Shown here: one piece after another, positions 8,639 through 17,571 of the stretch
How the letters are laid out: every line of letters begins with the position of its first letter
Position numbering within the stretch: the stretch's first letter is position 1
Assembly: GCF_947494755.1 (NCBI RefSeq)
Contig: NZ_CANLVZ010000014.1
Coordinates: 50,809-114,808, forward strand
DNA: 64,000 nucleotides
Source: an uncultured Tateyamaria sp.
Lineage (GTDB): Bacteria; Pseudomonadota; Alphaproteobacteria; Rhodobacterales; Rhodobacteraceae
Direction of reading: 5' to 3'
Notes under the pieces: generated by a model
Database searches by the model: none
What the model saw: the letters and a program-made list of their open reading frames with translations, nothing else
Told to the model about the DNA's origin: nothing
Program-made: the position numbers and the translations under genes

Positions 8639-9763
8639 ATGTTTCCCAAGTGGTTTGACAAATGGAACGCGGACAACCCCACCAACATCTTCGGTCCGGC
8701 CATTGCGGTCGGCGTCGTGGGCGGGGCGATCTTTGCAGCAGCACTGATCGTCACATGGGGCAATCCGTACCAGACCGAAAGCATGCAAACCGGGCCGCGC
8801 GGCACGGGCATGTCGGTGCCGGAATACAACGTCTCGCGATTGGCCGCTGATCCCACGATTGAAGCCTACTACACCGAAGATCCGTATATCCCCGAAGGCG
8901 GGGAGGAACTGGCGAAGGACATCTACGAGAATGTTCAGGTGTTGGGCGAGTTAACGGATGATAACTTTAACCGGGTGATGCTGGCCATGACACAATGGGT
9001 CAGCCCGGAGGAAGGTTGCGCCTATTGCCACGGCGATGTCGACATCTCGGAATACGGGGCCGATGACCTTTATACCAAGGTTGTCAGCCGCCGCATGATC
9101 CAGATGACCCAGAACATCAACGAGAACTGGGATGGGCACGTCAATGCGGTCGCCGAGGTGGGGGTCAACTGCTACACCTGCCACCGTGGCCAGAACGTGC
9201 CAAGCGACATCTGGTTCAACGTCACGCCGGTCAATCAGAACGTCAAAGGCTGGTCCGCAGTCCAGAACCGCGCCACCACGATGAGCGGGTCGACCTCGCT
9301 GCCCTCATCGGCGCTCGAGGTTTATCTGACCGATTATGACAGCATGGTGAACGTGCACGATCTGGAAAGCCGGGTCGCCGGTGTGCCGGGTCTGACCGAG
9401 GACGTGCATTCGATCCAGAAGACCGAGATGACCTACAGCCTTATGAACTACTTCTCCAACTCGCTCGGGGTGAATTGCGTGTTCTGCCACAACAGTCGCG
9501 CGTTCTATGATGCGGGTCAGTACACACCGCAATGGAGCATCGCGCAGTTGGGCCGTCAGATGGTCATTGAGCAGAACGCTGAATATCTGATCCCGCTTGA
9601 GAGTGAGTATCCACCCGAGCGCCTCGGCCCGATCTATGCCGATGCGCCCAAGATCGGCTGCCGGACCTGCCACAAGGGTTATCAACGCCCGCTGCAAGGT
9701 ATGAACGTGATCGCGGCCTGGCCCGAATTGGCCACGAGCGAGGCACCGGTCTACGAAGAGTGA
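8639..9763 (+). CDS. pufC: Reaction-centre tetrahaem cytochrome c subunit PufC
   Basis: PufC donates electrons to the photo-oxidised special pair on the periplasmic side. The 374-residue protein has four CxxCH haem sites at residues 127-131 (CAYCH), 178-182 (CYTCH), 280-284 (CVFCH) and 341-345 (CRTCH). Methionine-bearing helices precede the haems (NRVMLAMTQW, RRMIQMTQNI, TYSLMNYFSN). The N-terminus has one hydrophobic span at about residues 17-40 and no lipobox cysteine, so it is probably held by an uncleaved helix rather than by lipid. It is the last puf gene; no pufX is present. AAGGAG stands just before the start. Confidence 0.96.
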   Translation: MFPKWFDKWNADNPTNIFGPAIAVGVVGGAIFAAALIVTWGNPYQTESMQTGPRGTGMSVPEYNVSRLAADPTIEAYYTEDPYIPEGGEELAKDIYENVQVLGELTDDNFNRVMLAMTQWVSPEEGCAYCHGDVDISEYGADDLYTKVVSRRMIQMTQNINENWDGHVNAVAEVGVNCYTCHRGQNVPSDIWFNVTPVNQNVKGWSAVQNRATTMSGSTSLPSSALEVYLTDYDSMVNVHDLESRVAGVPGLTEDVHSIQKTEMTYSLMNYFSNSLGVNCVFCHNSRAFYDAGQYTPQWSIAQLGRQMVIEQNAEYLIPLESEYPPERLGPIYADAPKIGCRTCHKGYQRPLQGMNVIAAWPELATSEAPVYEE

Positions 9764-9773
9764 CCTGCCGTTG

Positions 9774-9792
9774 GGCGGAGGACACCTCCGCC
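9774..9792 (+). terminator. Stem-loop directly after pufC
   Basis: GGCGGAGG (9774-9781) and CCTCCGCC (9785-9792) form an 8-bp perfect stem with a 3-base loop, 10 bases past the pufC stop. No T-run follows, so it may protect the puf mRNA 3' end rather than stop transcription alone. A stronger terminator lies at 9918-9951. Confidence 0.5.
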
Positions 9793-9917
9793 TTACGCCC
9801 AAGATGCTGCCGGGCGGCCTGATCGCCCCGCAACGCCAGGTTCGGACCATCGGCTTCCTTGGTCCGGGCACGGGGTCCCCTGACTCCGGTTCCCTTCCTG
9901 TTGGCTACAGGAACCTG

Positions 9918-9951
9918 GCGCCGTGCTTGTTGTTCAGGCACGGCGCTTTTT
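9918..9951 (+). terminator. Rho-independent terminator between pufC and dxs
   Basis: GCGCCGTGC (9918-9926) pairs perfectly with GCACGGCGC (9938-9946) and is followed by TTTTT (9947-9951). This is a textbook intrinsic terminator, ending the bch-puf transcript 57 bases before dxs. The 245-base gap 9764-10008 otherwise holds only the hairpin at 9774-9792, so dxs probably has some promoter of its own here or depends on read-through. Confidence 0.85.
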
Positions 9952-10008
9952 GCCCTCAAGAGACCCGCAGGCAAGGCGGGCGCGGGGGCTCGAGAAAGGA
10001 TGTGCGCG

Positions 10009-11922
10009 ATGACCCATACCCCGTTGCTGGACAAAGTGGCTGGCCCTGCTGACCTCAAACGCCTGTCGGATGCGGACCTGAGCGCACTGGCCCATGAACT
10101 GCGCAGCGACGTGATCGAGGCCGTCAGTCGGACTGGTGGGCATCTGGGATCGTCCCTTGGGGTGGTGGAACTGACGGTGGGCATCCACGCGGTTTTTGAC
10201 ACGCCCCGCGACAAGGTGATCTGGGATGTGGGGCACCAATGCTATCCACACAAGATCCTGACCGGGCGGCGCAGTCGCATGGGCACCCTGCGCCAGAAGG
10301 GGGGCCTGAGCGGGTTCACCAAGCGCGCCGAGAGTGAGTATGACCCGTTCGGCGCTGCGCATTCCTCGACTTCGATCTCTGCCGCGCTCGGGTTCACGGT
10401 GGGCCGCGACATGGGCATGCCAACCGGCGATGCGGTCGCCGTTATCGGGGATGGGTCGATCAGCGCGGGGATGGCTTATGAGGCGCTCAACAATGCAGGC
10501 CACGAGGGCCGCCGTCTGTTTGTGATCCTCAATGACAACGAAATGTCTATCGCCCCGCCCACGGGCGCGATGAGCACGTATCTCTCCAACCTGACCCGCA
10601 ATTCCCCGCTCGCCCCTTTGCAGGCCATCGCCGAAGGGATGGAAAGCGCGCTGCCCAAGCCGATGCGCGACGGCGCGCGGCGTGCACGGGAAATGGTGAC
10701 GGGCGTGGAAAGCAAGGGTACCTTCTTTGAAGAGCTGGGATTTGACTATATCGGCCCCATCGACGGGCACGATATGGATCAGGTGTTGTCCGTCCTGCGC
10801 GGTGCGCGGGCGCGGGCCACGGGGCCTGTGTTGATCCACGCCTGCACGGTCAAGGGCAAGGGCTATGCGCCTGCTGAAGGGTCGGCGGACAAGTATCATG
10901 GTGTGTCGAAATTCGACGTTGAAACGGGCGCGCAGTCCAAGGGCAAAAGCAACGCACCCTCCTACACGTCCGTCTTTGGCACCACGCTGACCGACTTGGC
11001 TGCTGAGGATCCGAAAATTGTCGCGGTCACAGCCGCCATGCCGGGCGGTACGGGTGTAGACAAAATGGCCAACCGGTTTCCGGGCCGGGTGTTTGATGTG
11101 GGCATCGCAGAGCAGCACGGCGTGACCTTTGCCGCTGGTATGGCCGCAAGCGGGCTCAAACCGTTCTGCGCGATCTATTCGACGTTCCTGCAACGCGGAT
11201 ACGATCAGGTCGTCCACGATGTGGCGCTGCAGGGATTGCCGGTCCGGTTCGCCATCGATCGTGCGGGGCTGGTGGGCGCAGATGGCGCGACCCATGCGGG
11301 GTCCTTTGACATAGGCTATCTCGCAGCTTTGCCGGGGATGGTGGTGATGGCCGCCGCTGATGAGGCGGAGTTGATGCAAATGGTCACGACTGCCGCCGCC
11401 CATGACAGCGGCCCGATTGCGTTTCGCTATCCGCGCGGCAATGGGCGTGGGGTGGATATGCCCGAAAAGGGCGAAGTGCTGGAGATCGGCAAGGGGCGGA
11501 TGATCCAGGAGGGATCGGATGTGGCGCTGCTGAGTCTTGGCACGCATCTTGACGAATGCGAACGGGCCGCCGCAACGCTCGAGGCTGAGGGGATTTCGGT
11601 CAGCATCGCGGATGCGCGTTTTGCCAAGCCGCTTGATATGGGCCTGATCCGCGATCTGGCGGCCCGTCATGACGCGCTGATCACCGTCGAACAGGGTGCC
11701 GTGGGCGGGTTCGGCGCGATGGTGTTGCAAGCGATGGCGTCCGAAGGGTTGCTGGACCAGGGTTTGAAGGTGCGCACGATGCACCTTGCCGACCGGTTCA
11801 TCGATCAGGCTGGCCCGGACGAAATGTACGCCGATGCAGGACTGAATGCGGAGAGCATCATTGAGACTGTGCGCGCGGCCTTGGGTCAGAGCACCAGCAA
11901 CGTGGTTGACCTGACGGCCTGA
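10009..11922 (+). CDS. dxs: 1-deoxy-D-xylulose-5-phosphate synthase
   Basis: Dxs condenses pyruvate and glyceraldehyde-3-phosphate, the first step of the MEP route to isoprenoids. It thereby supplies phytyl/geranylgeranyl chains and carotenoids. The 637-residue protein has the thiamine-diphosphate motif around [18 protein letters not shown], the [10 protein letters not shown] loop, and the transketolase central domain with [15 protein letters not shown] (catalytic glutamate). I chose the ATG at 10009 with AAGGA at 9996-10000; an ATG at 10000 is an alternative. A dxs copy next to puf genes is common in Rhodobacteraceae. It converges with the minus-strand block that ends at 12012. Confidence 0.95.
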   Translation: MTHTPLLDKVAGPADLKRLSDADLSALAHELRSDVIEAVSRTGGHLGSSLGVVELTVGIHAVFDTPRDKVIWDVGHQCYPHKILTGRRSRMGTLRQKGGLSGFTKRAESEYDPFGAAHSSTSISAALGFTVGRDMGMPTGDAVAVIGDGSISAGMAYEALNNAGHEGRRLFVILNDNEMSIAPPTGAMSTYLSNLTRNSPLAPLQAIAEGMESALPKPMRDGARRAREMVTGVESKGTFFEELGFDYIGPIDGHDMDQVLSVLRGARARATGPVLIHACTVKGKGYAPAEGSADKYHGVSKFDVETGAQSKGKSNAPSYTSVFGTTLTDLAAEDPKIVAVTAAMPGGTGVDKMANRFPGRVFDVGIAEQHGVTFAAGMAASGLKPFCAIYSTFLQRGYDQVVHDVALQGLPVRFAIDRAGLVGADGATHAGSFDIGYLAALPGMVVMAAADEAELMQMVTTAAAHDSGPIAFRYPRGNGRGVDMPEKGEVLEIGKGRMIQEGSDVALLSLGTHLDECERAAATLEAEGISVSIADARFAKPLDMGLIRDLAARHDALITVEQGAVGGFGAMVLQAMASEGLLDQGLKVRTMHLADRFIDQAGPDEMYADAGLNAESIIETVRAALGQSTSNVVDLTA

Positions 11923-11990
11923 CGTTTCCTGTCTGGATGATTTGCGCCGGATGTTCGTACGGTTGAGCGCCGTGTTTGGCGCGGCTGTAG

Positions 11991-12025
11991 ATGCCTCCGG
12001 CGGAGGTATTTTTAGCGAAAGGAAG
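11991..12025. repeat. Copy A of a repeated gene-end motif, hairpin plus T-run
   Basis: CCTCC-GGC-GGAGG (11994-12006) forms a short hairpin followed by TATTTTT, then AGCGAAAGGAAG. On the plus strand it can terminate dxs. The right part encodes the last codons of the minus-strand TPR gene. Similar strings occur at 4354-4376, 15172-15204 and, inverted, 23569-23591, all at gene ends. Confidence 0.6.
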
Positions 12026-13367
12026 CGGCACGGGCGCGTGCTTGGGAGGCTTGTGCAGGCAGGCCGGATTGCTCGTACACATCTGCGAGCATGGTGTTGA
12101 GCGGCACGCCGTCCGGGTCGTAGCTGCGCCGCATTTCAAGCACCTGTTGCGCTTGCGATGTGCGCCCGGACTTGACCAGAGCGTCGAGGTGTATTTGCTC
12201 GAAGAGGTCCCGCTGCGCGTGGCTGCCGCCGCATTCGGCCAAGCGTGGCAGGGCCTTGCCCAGGAACCGGATTGTGTCGTCGTAGTCGCCCGCGCCATGT
12301 GCGGCGATCCCGTGCGCGGCCCAGAGAGCCACGTCGCGCCATGTGTTGACGTCATGCTGTGTGTCGTCTTCGGCCCGCGCCTCGATGGCCTTGAGCAGAG
12401 TTTCGGCCTCGGGCCGCCCGGTGCGTCCAAGCGCGTAGAGGTATTGCAGCGTCAGGAAGGGCGAGGTGGTATCGGCCCCGCGCTTGGCGATGTGATCGGC
12501 CACATCCTGCCAGCGCGCACCGACGTCGATGCCTGCGAATTCGAGGCGCGCCAGCAGCGACACCGCGCCGATCTGGTCTTGCGAGTAGTCCTTGGACAGT
12601 CCCCAGACATGGGTGTCGTAGGCCGCCAAGACGTCCTCCTTTCGCCCCGCAGAGATGTAAAACAGGGCCAGATGCCACCAGTTGTGGCTGTGCATGAAAC
12701 TGTTGAGGTCGGCCCAGTGACGCGCAACAGACTCCAGAAACGCGGCCCCTTCAGCGATCTGCCCGCGGGTGAGGTAGATGTGGGCGAGCGCATGATGCGC
12801 CCACGGCTCGCTATCGTCGAGGGACATGGCGTGCCGGGCTGCGGCTTCGGCTTCGTCCAGCAGGTGACATTCCTCAAAACCAAAGGCCAGCATCCCGTGG
12901 GCATACGCGATGTCCGCCGCACCCGGTTGCGCTTTCTGCGCGATCCGCAGCATGGCCGGAAAGTCACCGATATTGAACGTGTGATACTGTCCGAGCTTCA
13001 GCATCACCATGTCGCGCGGATAGGCGCTGACCGTGGCCTCGCACAGTTCGATGAGTTTGGGGATCTTGCCGGTCACGAACAGGTGGGCCGCTTCAACTGC
13101 TGCGTTCTCGCGGGGCGTCAGCCCGGAGGCAGCTTGGGCGTTTTCAAGAAAGGGCTGTGCGAGTTTGGGGGCGATGGGCGCTTCGAGCAGCATGTAGAGG
13201 ATCGCGGCATAGGCGTTGGCCAGCCCGTTGCCGGGGTCGGCCTTGGCCGCCTTGAGCACGTTTGCGGCCTTGGTCTGAAAACTGATGAAACCGTGCACGA
13301 AGTCGTCGATCCCCTGGCGGGTTGCGTCGTTGTCGGTCGTGACGGGCAGGCCATAAAGGTCTTGCAT
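12012..13367 (-). CDS. Tetratricopeptide-repeat protein (TTC38-like)
   Basis: This 451-residue soluble protein starts MQDLYGLPVTTDNDATRQGI and consists mostly of helical repeats with TPR-like spacing, for example EPWAHHALAHIYLTRGQIAEG and LFVTGKIPKLIELCEATVSAYP. The conserved HSHNWWHLALFYISAGR stretch resembles the tetratricopeptide-38 family found in many Rhodobacteraceae. No signal peptide or catalytic motif is visible, so its job is unknown; TPR proteins usually hold partners together. It is the last gene of the minus-strand block, 10 bases after the alpha/beta hydrolase. An upstream extension of 23 codons exists but overlaps the hydrolase. Confidence 0.8.
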   Translation of the reverse strand: MQDLYGLPVTTDNDATRQGIDDFVHGFISFQTKAANVLKAAKADPGNGLANAYAAILYMLLEAPIAPKLAQPFLENAQAASGLTPRENAAVEAAHLFVTGKIPKLIELCEATVSAYPRDMVMLKLGQYHTFNIGDFPAMLRIAQKAQPGAADIAYAHGMLAFGFEECHLLDEAEAAARHAMSLDDSEPWAHHALAHIYLTRGQIAEGAAFLESVARHWADLNSFMHSHNWWHLALFYISAGRKEDVLAAYDTHVWGLSKDYSQDQIGAVSLLARLEFAGIDVGARWQDVADHIAKRGADTTSPFLTLQYLYALGRTGRPEAETLLKAIEARAEDDTQHDVNTWRDVALWAAHGIAAHGAGDYDDTIRFLGKALPRLAECGGSHAQRDLFEQIHLDALVKSGRTSQAQQVLEMRRSYDPDGVPLNTMLADVYEQSGLPAQASQARARAASFR

Positions 13368-13377
13368 GAGTGTCCCC

Positions 13378-14169
13378 TCAGATCGGGTGTTTGGCTGCAT
13401 AGGCGCGCACGTGATCGGCCACGATTTCGGGCGCATCCCAGTGGATCGAATGCCCCGCTCCTTCGATGATATGATGCGGCAGGTGGCTGAGTACGGCCAG
13501 AACGTGATCGGGTGGCACGATCAGATCAAGCGCACCGAGCAGTACTTGGGTTGGGCATGTGGGGCTTGCCAGATCCGTCCCGTCAAAGCCGCGCAGGGCC
13601 GTCAGTTGGTGTTCCATCGCGTCCGCGGATTGGGCATGCGGATAGGCGAGACTGTCCGCCACGGCCCGATCCACCGCACCCGGATCATGGTACACACGCG
13701 GGTTGAACAGCCACGGAAACAAGGCGCGCAACCATGTGTCCGGTGTTGCGTTGCTGCGCCGGATCGCGATGAGGTTCGCAAACAGCGCGGTGTTGCGCGG
13801 CAATCGGATCGGGGCTGAGGCTGCGATGTGGGTGGAGGCAAGCCGGGCCGGTATTTCCTGTGCCATATGCAACGCGATGATCCCGCCCATGGAGTGCCCG
13901 ACCACGTGAAAGCGTTCGTGCTCAAGCGCGTCCATCAGGGCGACGGCATCCTTGCACATGTGACCGATAGAGACGGGCGCGTCCCAAGGTGCCGTTTGTC
14001 CCGTGGTCCGATTGTCGATCTGCACGCAGGTGAAATGATCGCGCAGCAGCGGCACAAGCGGTGTCCAACTGGCGTGATCGGACATGAAGCCGGCCAGCAT
14101 CAACAGGGGCGGGCCGTTGCCTGTCACCTCATAGTGCAGGCTGATGTCGCCGCGATCAAGTTTGGGCAT
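13378..14169 (-). CDS. Alpha/beta-fold hydrolase
   Basis: The 263-residue protein begins MPKLDRGDISLHYEVTGNGP and shows the full alpha/beta hydrolase layout: an oxyanion region LLMLAGFMSDHASW, nucleophile elbow GHSMGG, acidic residue in LLGALDLIVPP and catalytic histidine in GAGHSIHWDAP. It is most like small esterases or lactonases of the 3-oxoadipate enol-lactonase type, but the substrate cannot be read from the sequence. Its start overlaps the 3' end of the S58 peptidase gene by 14 bases, so it is translated from the same transcript. A role in processing a product of the transporter operon is an inference. Confidence 0.85.
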   Translation of the reverse strand: MPKLDRGDISLHYEVTGNGPPLLMLAGFMSDHASWTPLVPLLRDHFTCVQIDNRTTGQTAPWDAPVSIGHMCKDAVALMDALEHERFHVVGHSMGGIIALHMAQEIPARLASTHIAASAPIRLPRNTALFANLIAIRRSNATPDTWLRALFPWLFNPRVYHDPGAVDRAVADSLAYPHAQSADAMEHQLTALRGFDGTDLASPTCPTQVLLGALDLIVPPDHVLAVLSHLPHHIIEGAGHSIHWDAPEIVADHVRAYAAKHPI

Positions 14170-15160
14170 TGAGTTCGCTCCAGGTGGGCAGCAGATCATT
14201 TGGCGCAGGGGTGGCCGCGTAAACGCCCCGTGCAATGGCGCGCGACAGGCACAAGGCGGCGGCGTGCCCGATCAGCGAAAGATCCGTGGGCGCGCTGAGT
14301 GGCTTGGCCGAGGTCGACACGGCAAACACCAGGTCTCCGTCCGCAGGGCTGTGCGCCGGCACACAGGCCCGCGCGATGCCGTCATGGGCGGCGATGGCGA
14401 CCCGTTGGCACTGCGCCTTGTCGAGCGCTGCATCTGTGGCCACAATCGCGATTGTGGTGTTCGCCCGCTCCATCATTGCGCCGAGTTTACGACTGTCGAG
14501 GGTGCGTCCAAGACCAGCCGCCGGGTCCGGACCAAGCCCGCCGAACTCGCCATCAATCTCGAACGGGGCGGCCCAGAAATGCCTGTCACCGGGGGTTGTC
14601 ACGCTGCCCATCGGGTTGGCGACGACCAGTGCCCCGACCGTTATGCCATTGTCGAGCGTGAGGGACGCGGTCCCAAGCCCACCTTTCATCATCGCCGTCA
14701 TTGCGCCCGTTCCGGCACCGACCGTCCCGATGTCTGTCTCCGCCTTGGCCGCATTCAATGCGGCGCGGCCCAAGTCGGGGTAGGGTGTGTCCGCCCAGTC
14801 CTTGTCGCCGCCAGACAGCAGATCGAAGATGATCGCGCCGGGGACCAGTGGGATGACCGCCGAGCCGACACGGTATCCGCGCCCCTGATCGCGCAGCCCA
14901 GCCACAACGCCCGAACAGGCATCAAGGCCGTAAGCCGAGCCGCCTGCGAGTACGAGTGCATCCACCTGTGCCACGGATTTGTCCGGCGCCAGCAGGTCGG
15001 TTTCACGCGTGCCCGGTGCCCCGCCCAATACGGAGACGGAGGCGGTGAAGGGCGCGTGGCTGGTAAGCACAGTGACGCCGGATTTCAGCGCATCGTCCTG
15101 CGCGTGGCCGATCATCAGCCCCTTGATGTCCGTGATCGCGTTTTGCGGGCCTCGATTCAT
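14156..15160 (-). CDS. P1 family (S58) aminopeptidase, DmpA/BapA-like
   Basis: Peptidase family S58 enzymes mature by self-cleavage and remove D-amino acids or beta-amino acids from peptide N-termini. The 334-residue protein starts MNRGPQNAITDIKGLMIGHA, contains the glycine-rich ALVLAGGSAYGLDACSGV stretch and the cleavage region around ITVGALVVANPMGSVTTPG, and ends near LSLIGHAAALCLSRAI. Length and order fit the DmpA family. The start is the ATG after the repeat motif at 15172-15204; a 33-codon upstream extension runs through that motif and is unlikely. In an operon with a peptide-type ABC transporter, uptake and trimming of unusual peptides or amides is plausible. Confidence 0.85.
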   Translation of the reverse strand: MNRGPQNAITDIKGLMIGHAQDDALKSGVTVLTSHAPFTASVSVLGGAPGTRETDLLAPDKSVAQVDALVLAGGSAYGLDACSGVVAGLRDQGRGYRVGSAVIPLVPGAIIFDLLSGGDKDWADTPYPDLGRAALNAAKAETDIGTVGAGTGAMTAMMKGGLGTASLTLDNGITVGALVVANPMGSVTTPGDRHFWAAPFEIDGEFGGLGPDPAAGLGRTLDSRKLGAMMERANTTIAIVATDAALDKAQCQRVAIAAHDGIARACVPAHSPADGDLVFAVSTSAKPLSAPTDLSLIGHAAALCLSRAIARGVYAATPAPNDLLPTWSELNAQT

Positions 15161-15171
15161 TTTGATTTCGT

Positions 15172-15204
15172 GCCTCCGGCGGCGGTATTTTGGGTCAAAA
15201 GAAG
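15172..15204. repeat. Copy B of the repeated gene-end motif
   Basis: A CCTCCGGCGGCGG core, then TATTTT and GTCAAAAGAAG, closely matches copy A at 11993-12025. It lies in the 46-base gap between the cupin stop and the S58 peptidase start. Whether it acts as an RNA hairpin or processing site here is unknown. Confidence 0.6.
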
Positions 15205-15206
15205 TC

Positions 15207-15557
15207 TCAGATACGCGGTTTTGGGGCGGCCGTGGCGGGATCGCCCGTGTTTGGCACACCTTTGGGTTCGATCAGCAAGACATGGCATTCCTGATCTGCG
15301 CGGGGGCGGTGGGTAACACCTTTGGGGACAATGAATAGCTCGCCCATTTTGACGGTATGGCTCTGGTTATCGATATCCATCGTCATTTCGCCATCCAGGA
15401 CGAGAAAGAAGTCATCGGTGTCCTCATGCAGGTGAAAGGGAAATTCGCCCTGAAACTTTACCACCATGACGTCATTGTCGTTGTAGTCGGCCACCACATG
15501 CGGATCCCAATGGGTGCTGAACTGGGCCAGCTTGTCTGCAAGACGGATCGGCTTCAT
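15207..15557 (-). CDS. Small single-domain cupin protein
   Basis: The 116-residue protein has both cupin motifs: the HLHEDTDDFFLVLDGEM stretch with metal-ligand histidines and glutamate, and the later VPKGVTHRPRAD with the last histidine. It begins MKPIRLADKLAQFSTHWDP. Such proteins are metal-dependent small-molecule enzymes or sensors; the substrate is not evident. Its ATG overlaps the stop of the upstream SDR gene (ATGA), so the two are co-translated. An upstream extension of 21 codons would lie inside the SDR gene and is rejected. Confidence 0.85.
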   Translation of the reverse strand: MKPIRLADKLAQFSTHWDPHVVADYNDNDVMVVKFQGEFPFHLHEDTDDFFLVLDGEMTMDIDNQSHTVKMGELFIVPKGVTHRPRADQECHVLLIEPKGVPNTGDPATAAPKPRI

Positions 15558-16294
15558 ATGCAGCGTCCTCCGTCGATTTCCATGGCCACGCCGGTGATCA
15601 TCGAGGCCGCGTCCGAGCACAGGAACGTGGCTGCGGCCCCCATATCCTCTGGTGTAGAAAAGCGGCCCAAGGGGATAGTCGACAGGAACTTGGCTCGGAT
15701 TTCGGGCGTGTCTTCTCCCATGAAAGACTTTAGCAACGGGGTTTCCCCTGCGACCGGATTGATGGCGTTCACCCGAATGCCGTCGGGGGCGAGTTCAACG
15801 GCCATGGCCTTGGTGGCCGTGATCATCCATCCTTTCGAGGCGTTGTACCAGTTCAGACGAGGTCGGGGGCTGACCCCGGCGGTCGAGGCCACGTTGAGGA
15901 TCGTCCCCGCCCCTCGTGATTTCATGTGCGGGACAATGGTGCGCGCGGTCAGATAGACCGACTTGGCGTTCACGGCCAACACGCGGTCAAAATCTTCTTC
16001 GCTGACGTCCTCGAGAGCGGTTGGCATATGAGTGATCCCGGCATTGTTCACGAGGATGTCGATATGGCCAAAGACATCAAGCGCATGGGCGACCATCGCC
16101 TGCACCGAGGTTCCGTCTGCGACGTCGACTTGTGTTGCGTGGCCGTTGACCTCGGCCGCGATGTCCTGCGCCCCATTGCCGTTGATGTCGGCGACCAGCA
16201 CGCGCGCACCTGCGGCGGCAAAGGCCCGCGCGATCCCGGCCCCGAAACCGGAGGCGGCCCCTGTGACAATCGCGGTCTTGCCCTCTAGTTGCAT
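15554..16294 (-). CDS. SDR family NAD(P)-dependent oxidoreductase (first of two)
   Basis: This 246-residue classical short-chain dehydrogenase starts MQLEGKTAIVTGAASGFGAG with the TGxxxGxG cofactor motif. It has the NNAG motif (ILVNNAGITH), a catalytic serine in LNVASTAG and YxxxK in NWYNASKGW, and a C-terminal MEIDGGRCI typical of the family. The acidic residue in VLVADINGNG at the end of strand 2 suggests NAD(H) preference. It is encoded 69 bases downstream of a second SDR, which suggests two successive alcohol or keto oxidations in one route. The substrate is unknown. Confidence 0.9.
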   Translation of the reverse strand: MQLEGKTAIVTGAASGFGAGIARAFAAAGARVLVADINGNGAQDIAAEVNGHATQVDVADGTSVQAMVAHALDVFGHIDILVNNAGITHMPTALEDVSEEDFDRVLAVNAKSVYLTARTIVPHMKSRGAGTILNVASTAGVSPRPRLNWYNASKGWMITATKAMAVELAPDGIRVNAINPVAGETPLLKSFMGEDTPEIRAKFLSTIPLGRFSTPEDMGAAATFLCSDAASMITGVAMEIDGGRCI

Positions 16295-16363
16295 GCTGTG
16301 TCCTTTGTCTGACCCTCTGCGCATGGTTGAGCAGGTGGCATTAGTTTTCAAGGGCGCACGGCC

Positions 16364-17083
16364 TCAGCCCGTCGCCCGCCCGCCGGATTGGTCAAAACAG
16401 AACCCGGTCGAAAAGCTCGCCTCGTCGGATGCCAGCCAGCAGGCCATCGCTGCGATTTCTTCGACCGTCCCGAAGCGACCCATGGGGATTTTGGACTGCA
16501 TGAAGTCGATATGGTCTTGGGTCATCTGCTCAAAGATCGCGGTGCGCACGGCAGCTGGTGCGATCGCGTTGCAGGTCACCCCGGTTGTGGCAAGCTCCTT
16601 GCCGAGCGATTTGGTCAACCCGATCACGCCGGCCTTGGAGGCGGAGTAGGCGGGCGCGTTGGGGTTGCCCTCTTTTCCGGCGATGGAGGCGATGTTGATG
16701 ATCCGTCCCCAACTCTTGGTAGCCATGATCGGGGCGGCGGCCCGGCAGCAATAGAACACCGCATTCAGGTTGAGGTTCTGCACGGCCAGCCAATCGGCCA
16801 CGGGATAGTCCCATGTGGTTGTGTTGGGGCCGGTGATCCCGGCGGAGCACACCAGGATATCGGGGCTGGCCTGAGCCATGGCGGCGCTGACGGCTTCGGC
16901 ATCGGTCACGTCGATCTGCCGGGTGGCGTGGGCATCGATGCCTGCCAGCGCGTCTGCGTCAATGTCCCAAACCTCGACCCGCCCCCCTTCGGCAGCGATC
17001 CGTGCGGCGATCCCTGCGCCAAGCCCCGCAGCGCCGCCTGTGATGACAGCGCTGCGCCCTGCGAACCGGTTTTCAAATATCAT
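16364..17083 (-). CDS. SDR family NAD(P)-dependent oxidoreductase (second)
   Basis: The 239-residue protein starts MIFENRFAGRSAVITGGAAG with a TGGAAGLG cofactor loop. It has CSAGI in place of NNAG, a catalytic serine in INIASIAGKEG, YSASKAGVIGLTKSLGKE with the YxxxK pair, and the usual C-terminal FDQSGGRATG. The EVWDID stretch suggests NAD preference. Its start overlaps the end of the GNAT gene by 4 bases. The altered NNAG motif (CSAG) is a variant seen in some SDRs and does not by itself mean loss of activity. Confidence 0.9.
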   Translation of the reverse strand: MIFENRFAGRSAVITGGAAGLGAGIAARIAAEGGRVEVWDIDADALAGIDAHATRQIDVTDAEAVSAAMAQASPDILVCSAGITGPNTTTWDYPVADWLAVQNLNLNAVFYCCRAAAPIMATKSWGRIINIASIAGKEGNPNAPAYSASKAGVIGLTKSLGKELATTGVTCNAIAPAAVRTAIFEQMTQDHIDFMQSKIPMGRFGTVEEIAAMACWLASDEASFSTGFCFDQSGGRATG

Positions 17084-17571
17084 GGGGTGTCCTTTCCCAG
17101 TGGCAGCCGATGCACGTGACGCAGTTGCCCATCGCCCGCTTGTGTCGATTTTTCGTGGACAAAGCCAAGTCGCATCCAAAAGGCCCGTGCCCTTGGGTTG
17201 ATGTCAAGCACGGCGATCCGCAGACAGGCTGCATTGTCTGCGCGGGCTTGTTCGATCACATGCTGTGCCATTCGCTTGCCAAGTCCGGCACCCCGTTTGG
17301 CGGGATCCAGCAGCAGCAGACCCAAGTACCAGTCGTCAGGCTCGTAATACCCTTTGAGGCAGGTCGCGATCGCATCAAGCGTGTCAGACCGATGCCCCCA
17401 GCACCAGACTTGATTGGATGGAACGTTGGGCGGTGCGTCCGTCATTGTCTCGCGGATGTAAGCGGCATCCGGGGCCATCGCGGTTTCCAGCCGCACGTAG
17501 TCGCTTGCGCGCTGGCACAGATCGAGCACTTGCGCGCTGTCCTTGGGGTAATGGAGTTGCGCGATCTCACC
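17080..17571 (-). CDS. GNAT family N-acetyltransferase
   Basis: The 163-residue protein starts MGEIAQLHYPKDSAQVLDLC and has the GNAT acetyl-CoA motif region LGLLLLDPAKRGAGLGKRMA (R-x-x-G-x-G/A pattern) followed by RIAVLDINPRARAFWMRLGF. The acceptor is unknown. Its start lies inside the last codons of the aldehyde dehydrogenase gene (CAT CAT GGG TGA), so translation is coupled. A long upstream extension in this frame overlaps the dehydrogenase and is rejected. Its presence with an aldehyde dehydrogenase and a deacetylase-like gene across the divergent promoter is compatible with amine acetylation chemistry, but this is inference. Confidence 0.85.
   Translation of the reverse strand, partial: GEIAQLHYPKDSAQVLDLCQRASDYVRLETAMAPDAAYIRETMTDAPPNVPSNQVWCWGHRSDTLDAIATCLKGYYEPDDWYLGLLLLDPAKRGAGLGKRMAQHVIEQARADNAACLRIAVLDINPRARAFWMRLGFVHEKSTQAGDGQLRHVHRLPLGKDTP

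Noticed and set aside
8600..10008. pufX after pufM
   Set aside because: The gene after pufM is pufC with four haem sites; no short PufX-like frame is present.
9934..11784. 616-codon open frame antisense to dxs
   Set aside because: The opposite strand encodes a full, well-conserved Dxs. The antisense product has no recognisable domain and is an effect of high GC codon use.
11991..13469. 492-codon plus-strand frame over the TPR gene
   Set aside because: The minus strand gives a coherent TPR protein with good start and operon context; the plus-strand product is compositionally odd.
14144..15316. 390-codon plus-strand frame over the S58 peptidase gene
   Set aside because: The peptidase on the minus strand has family motifs and overlapping neighbours; this frame has none.
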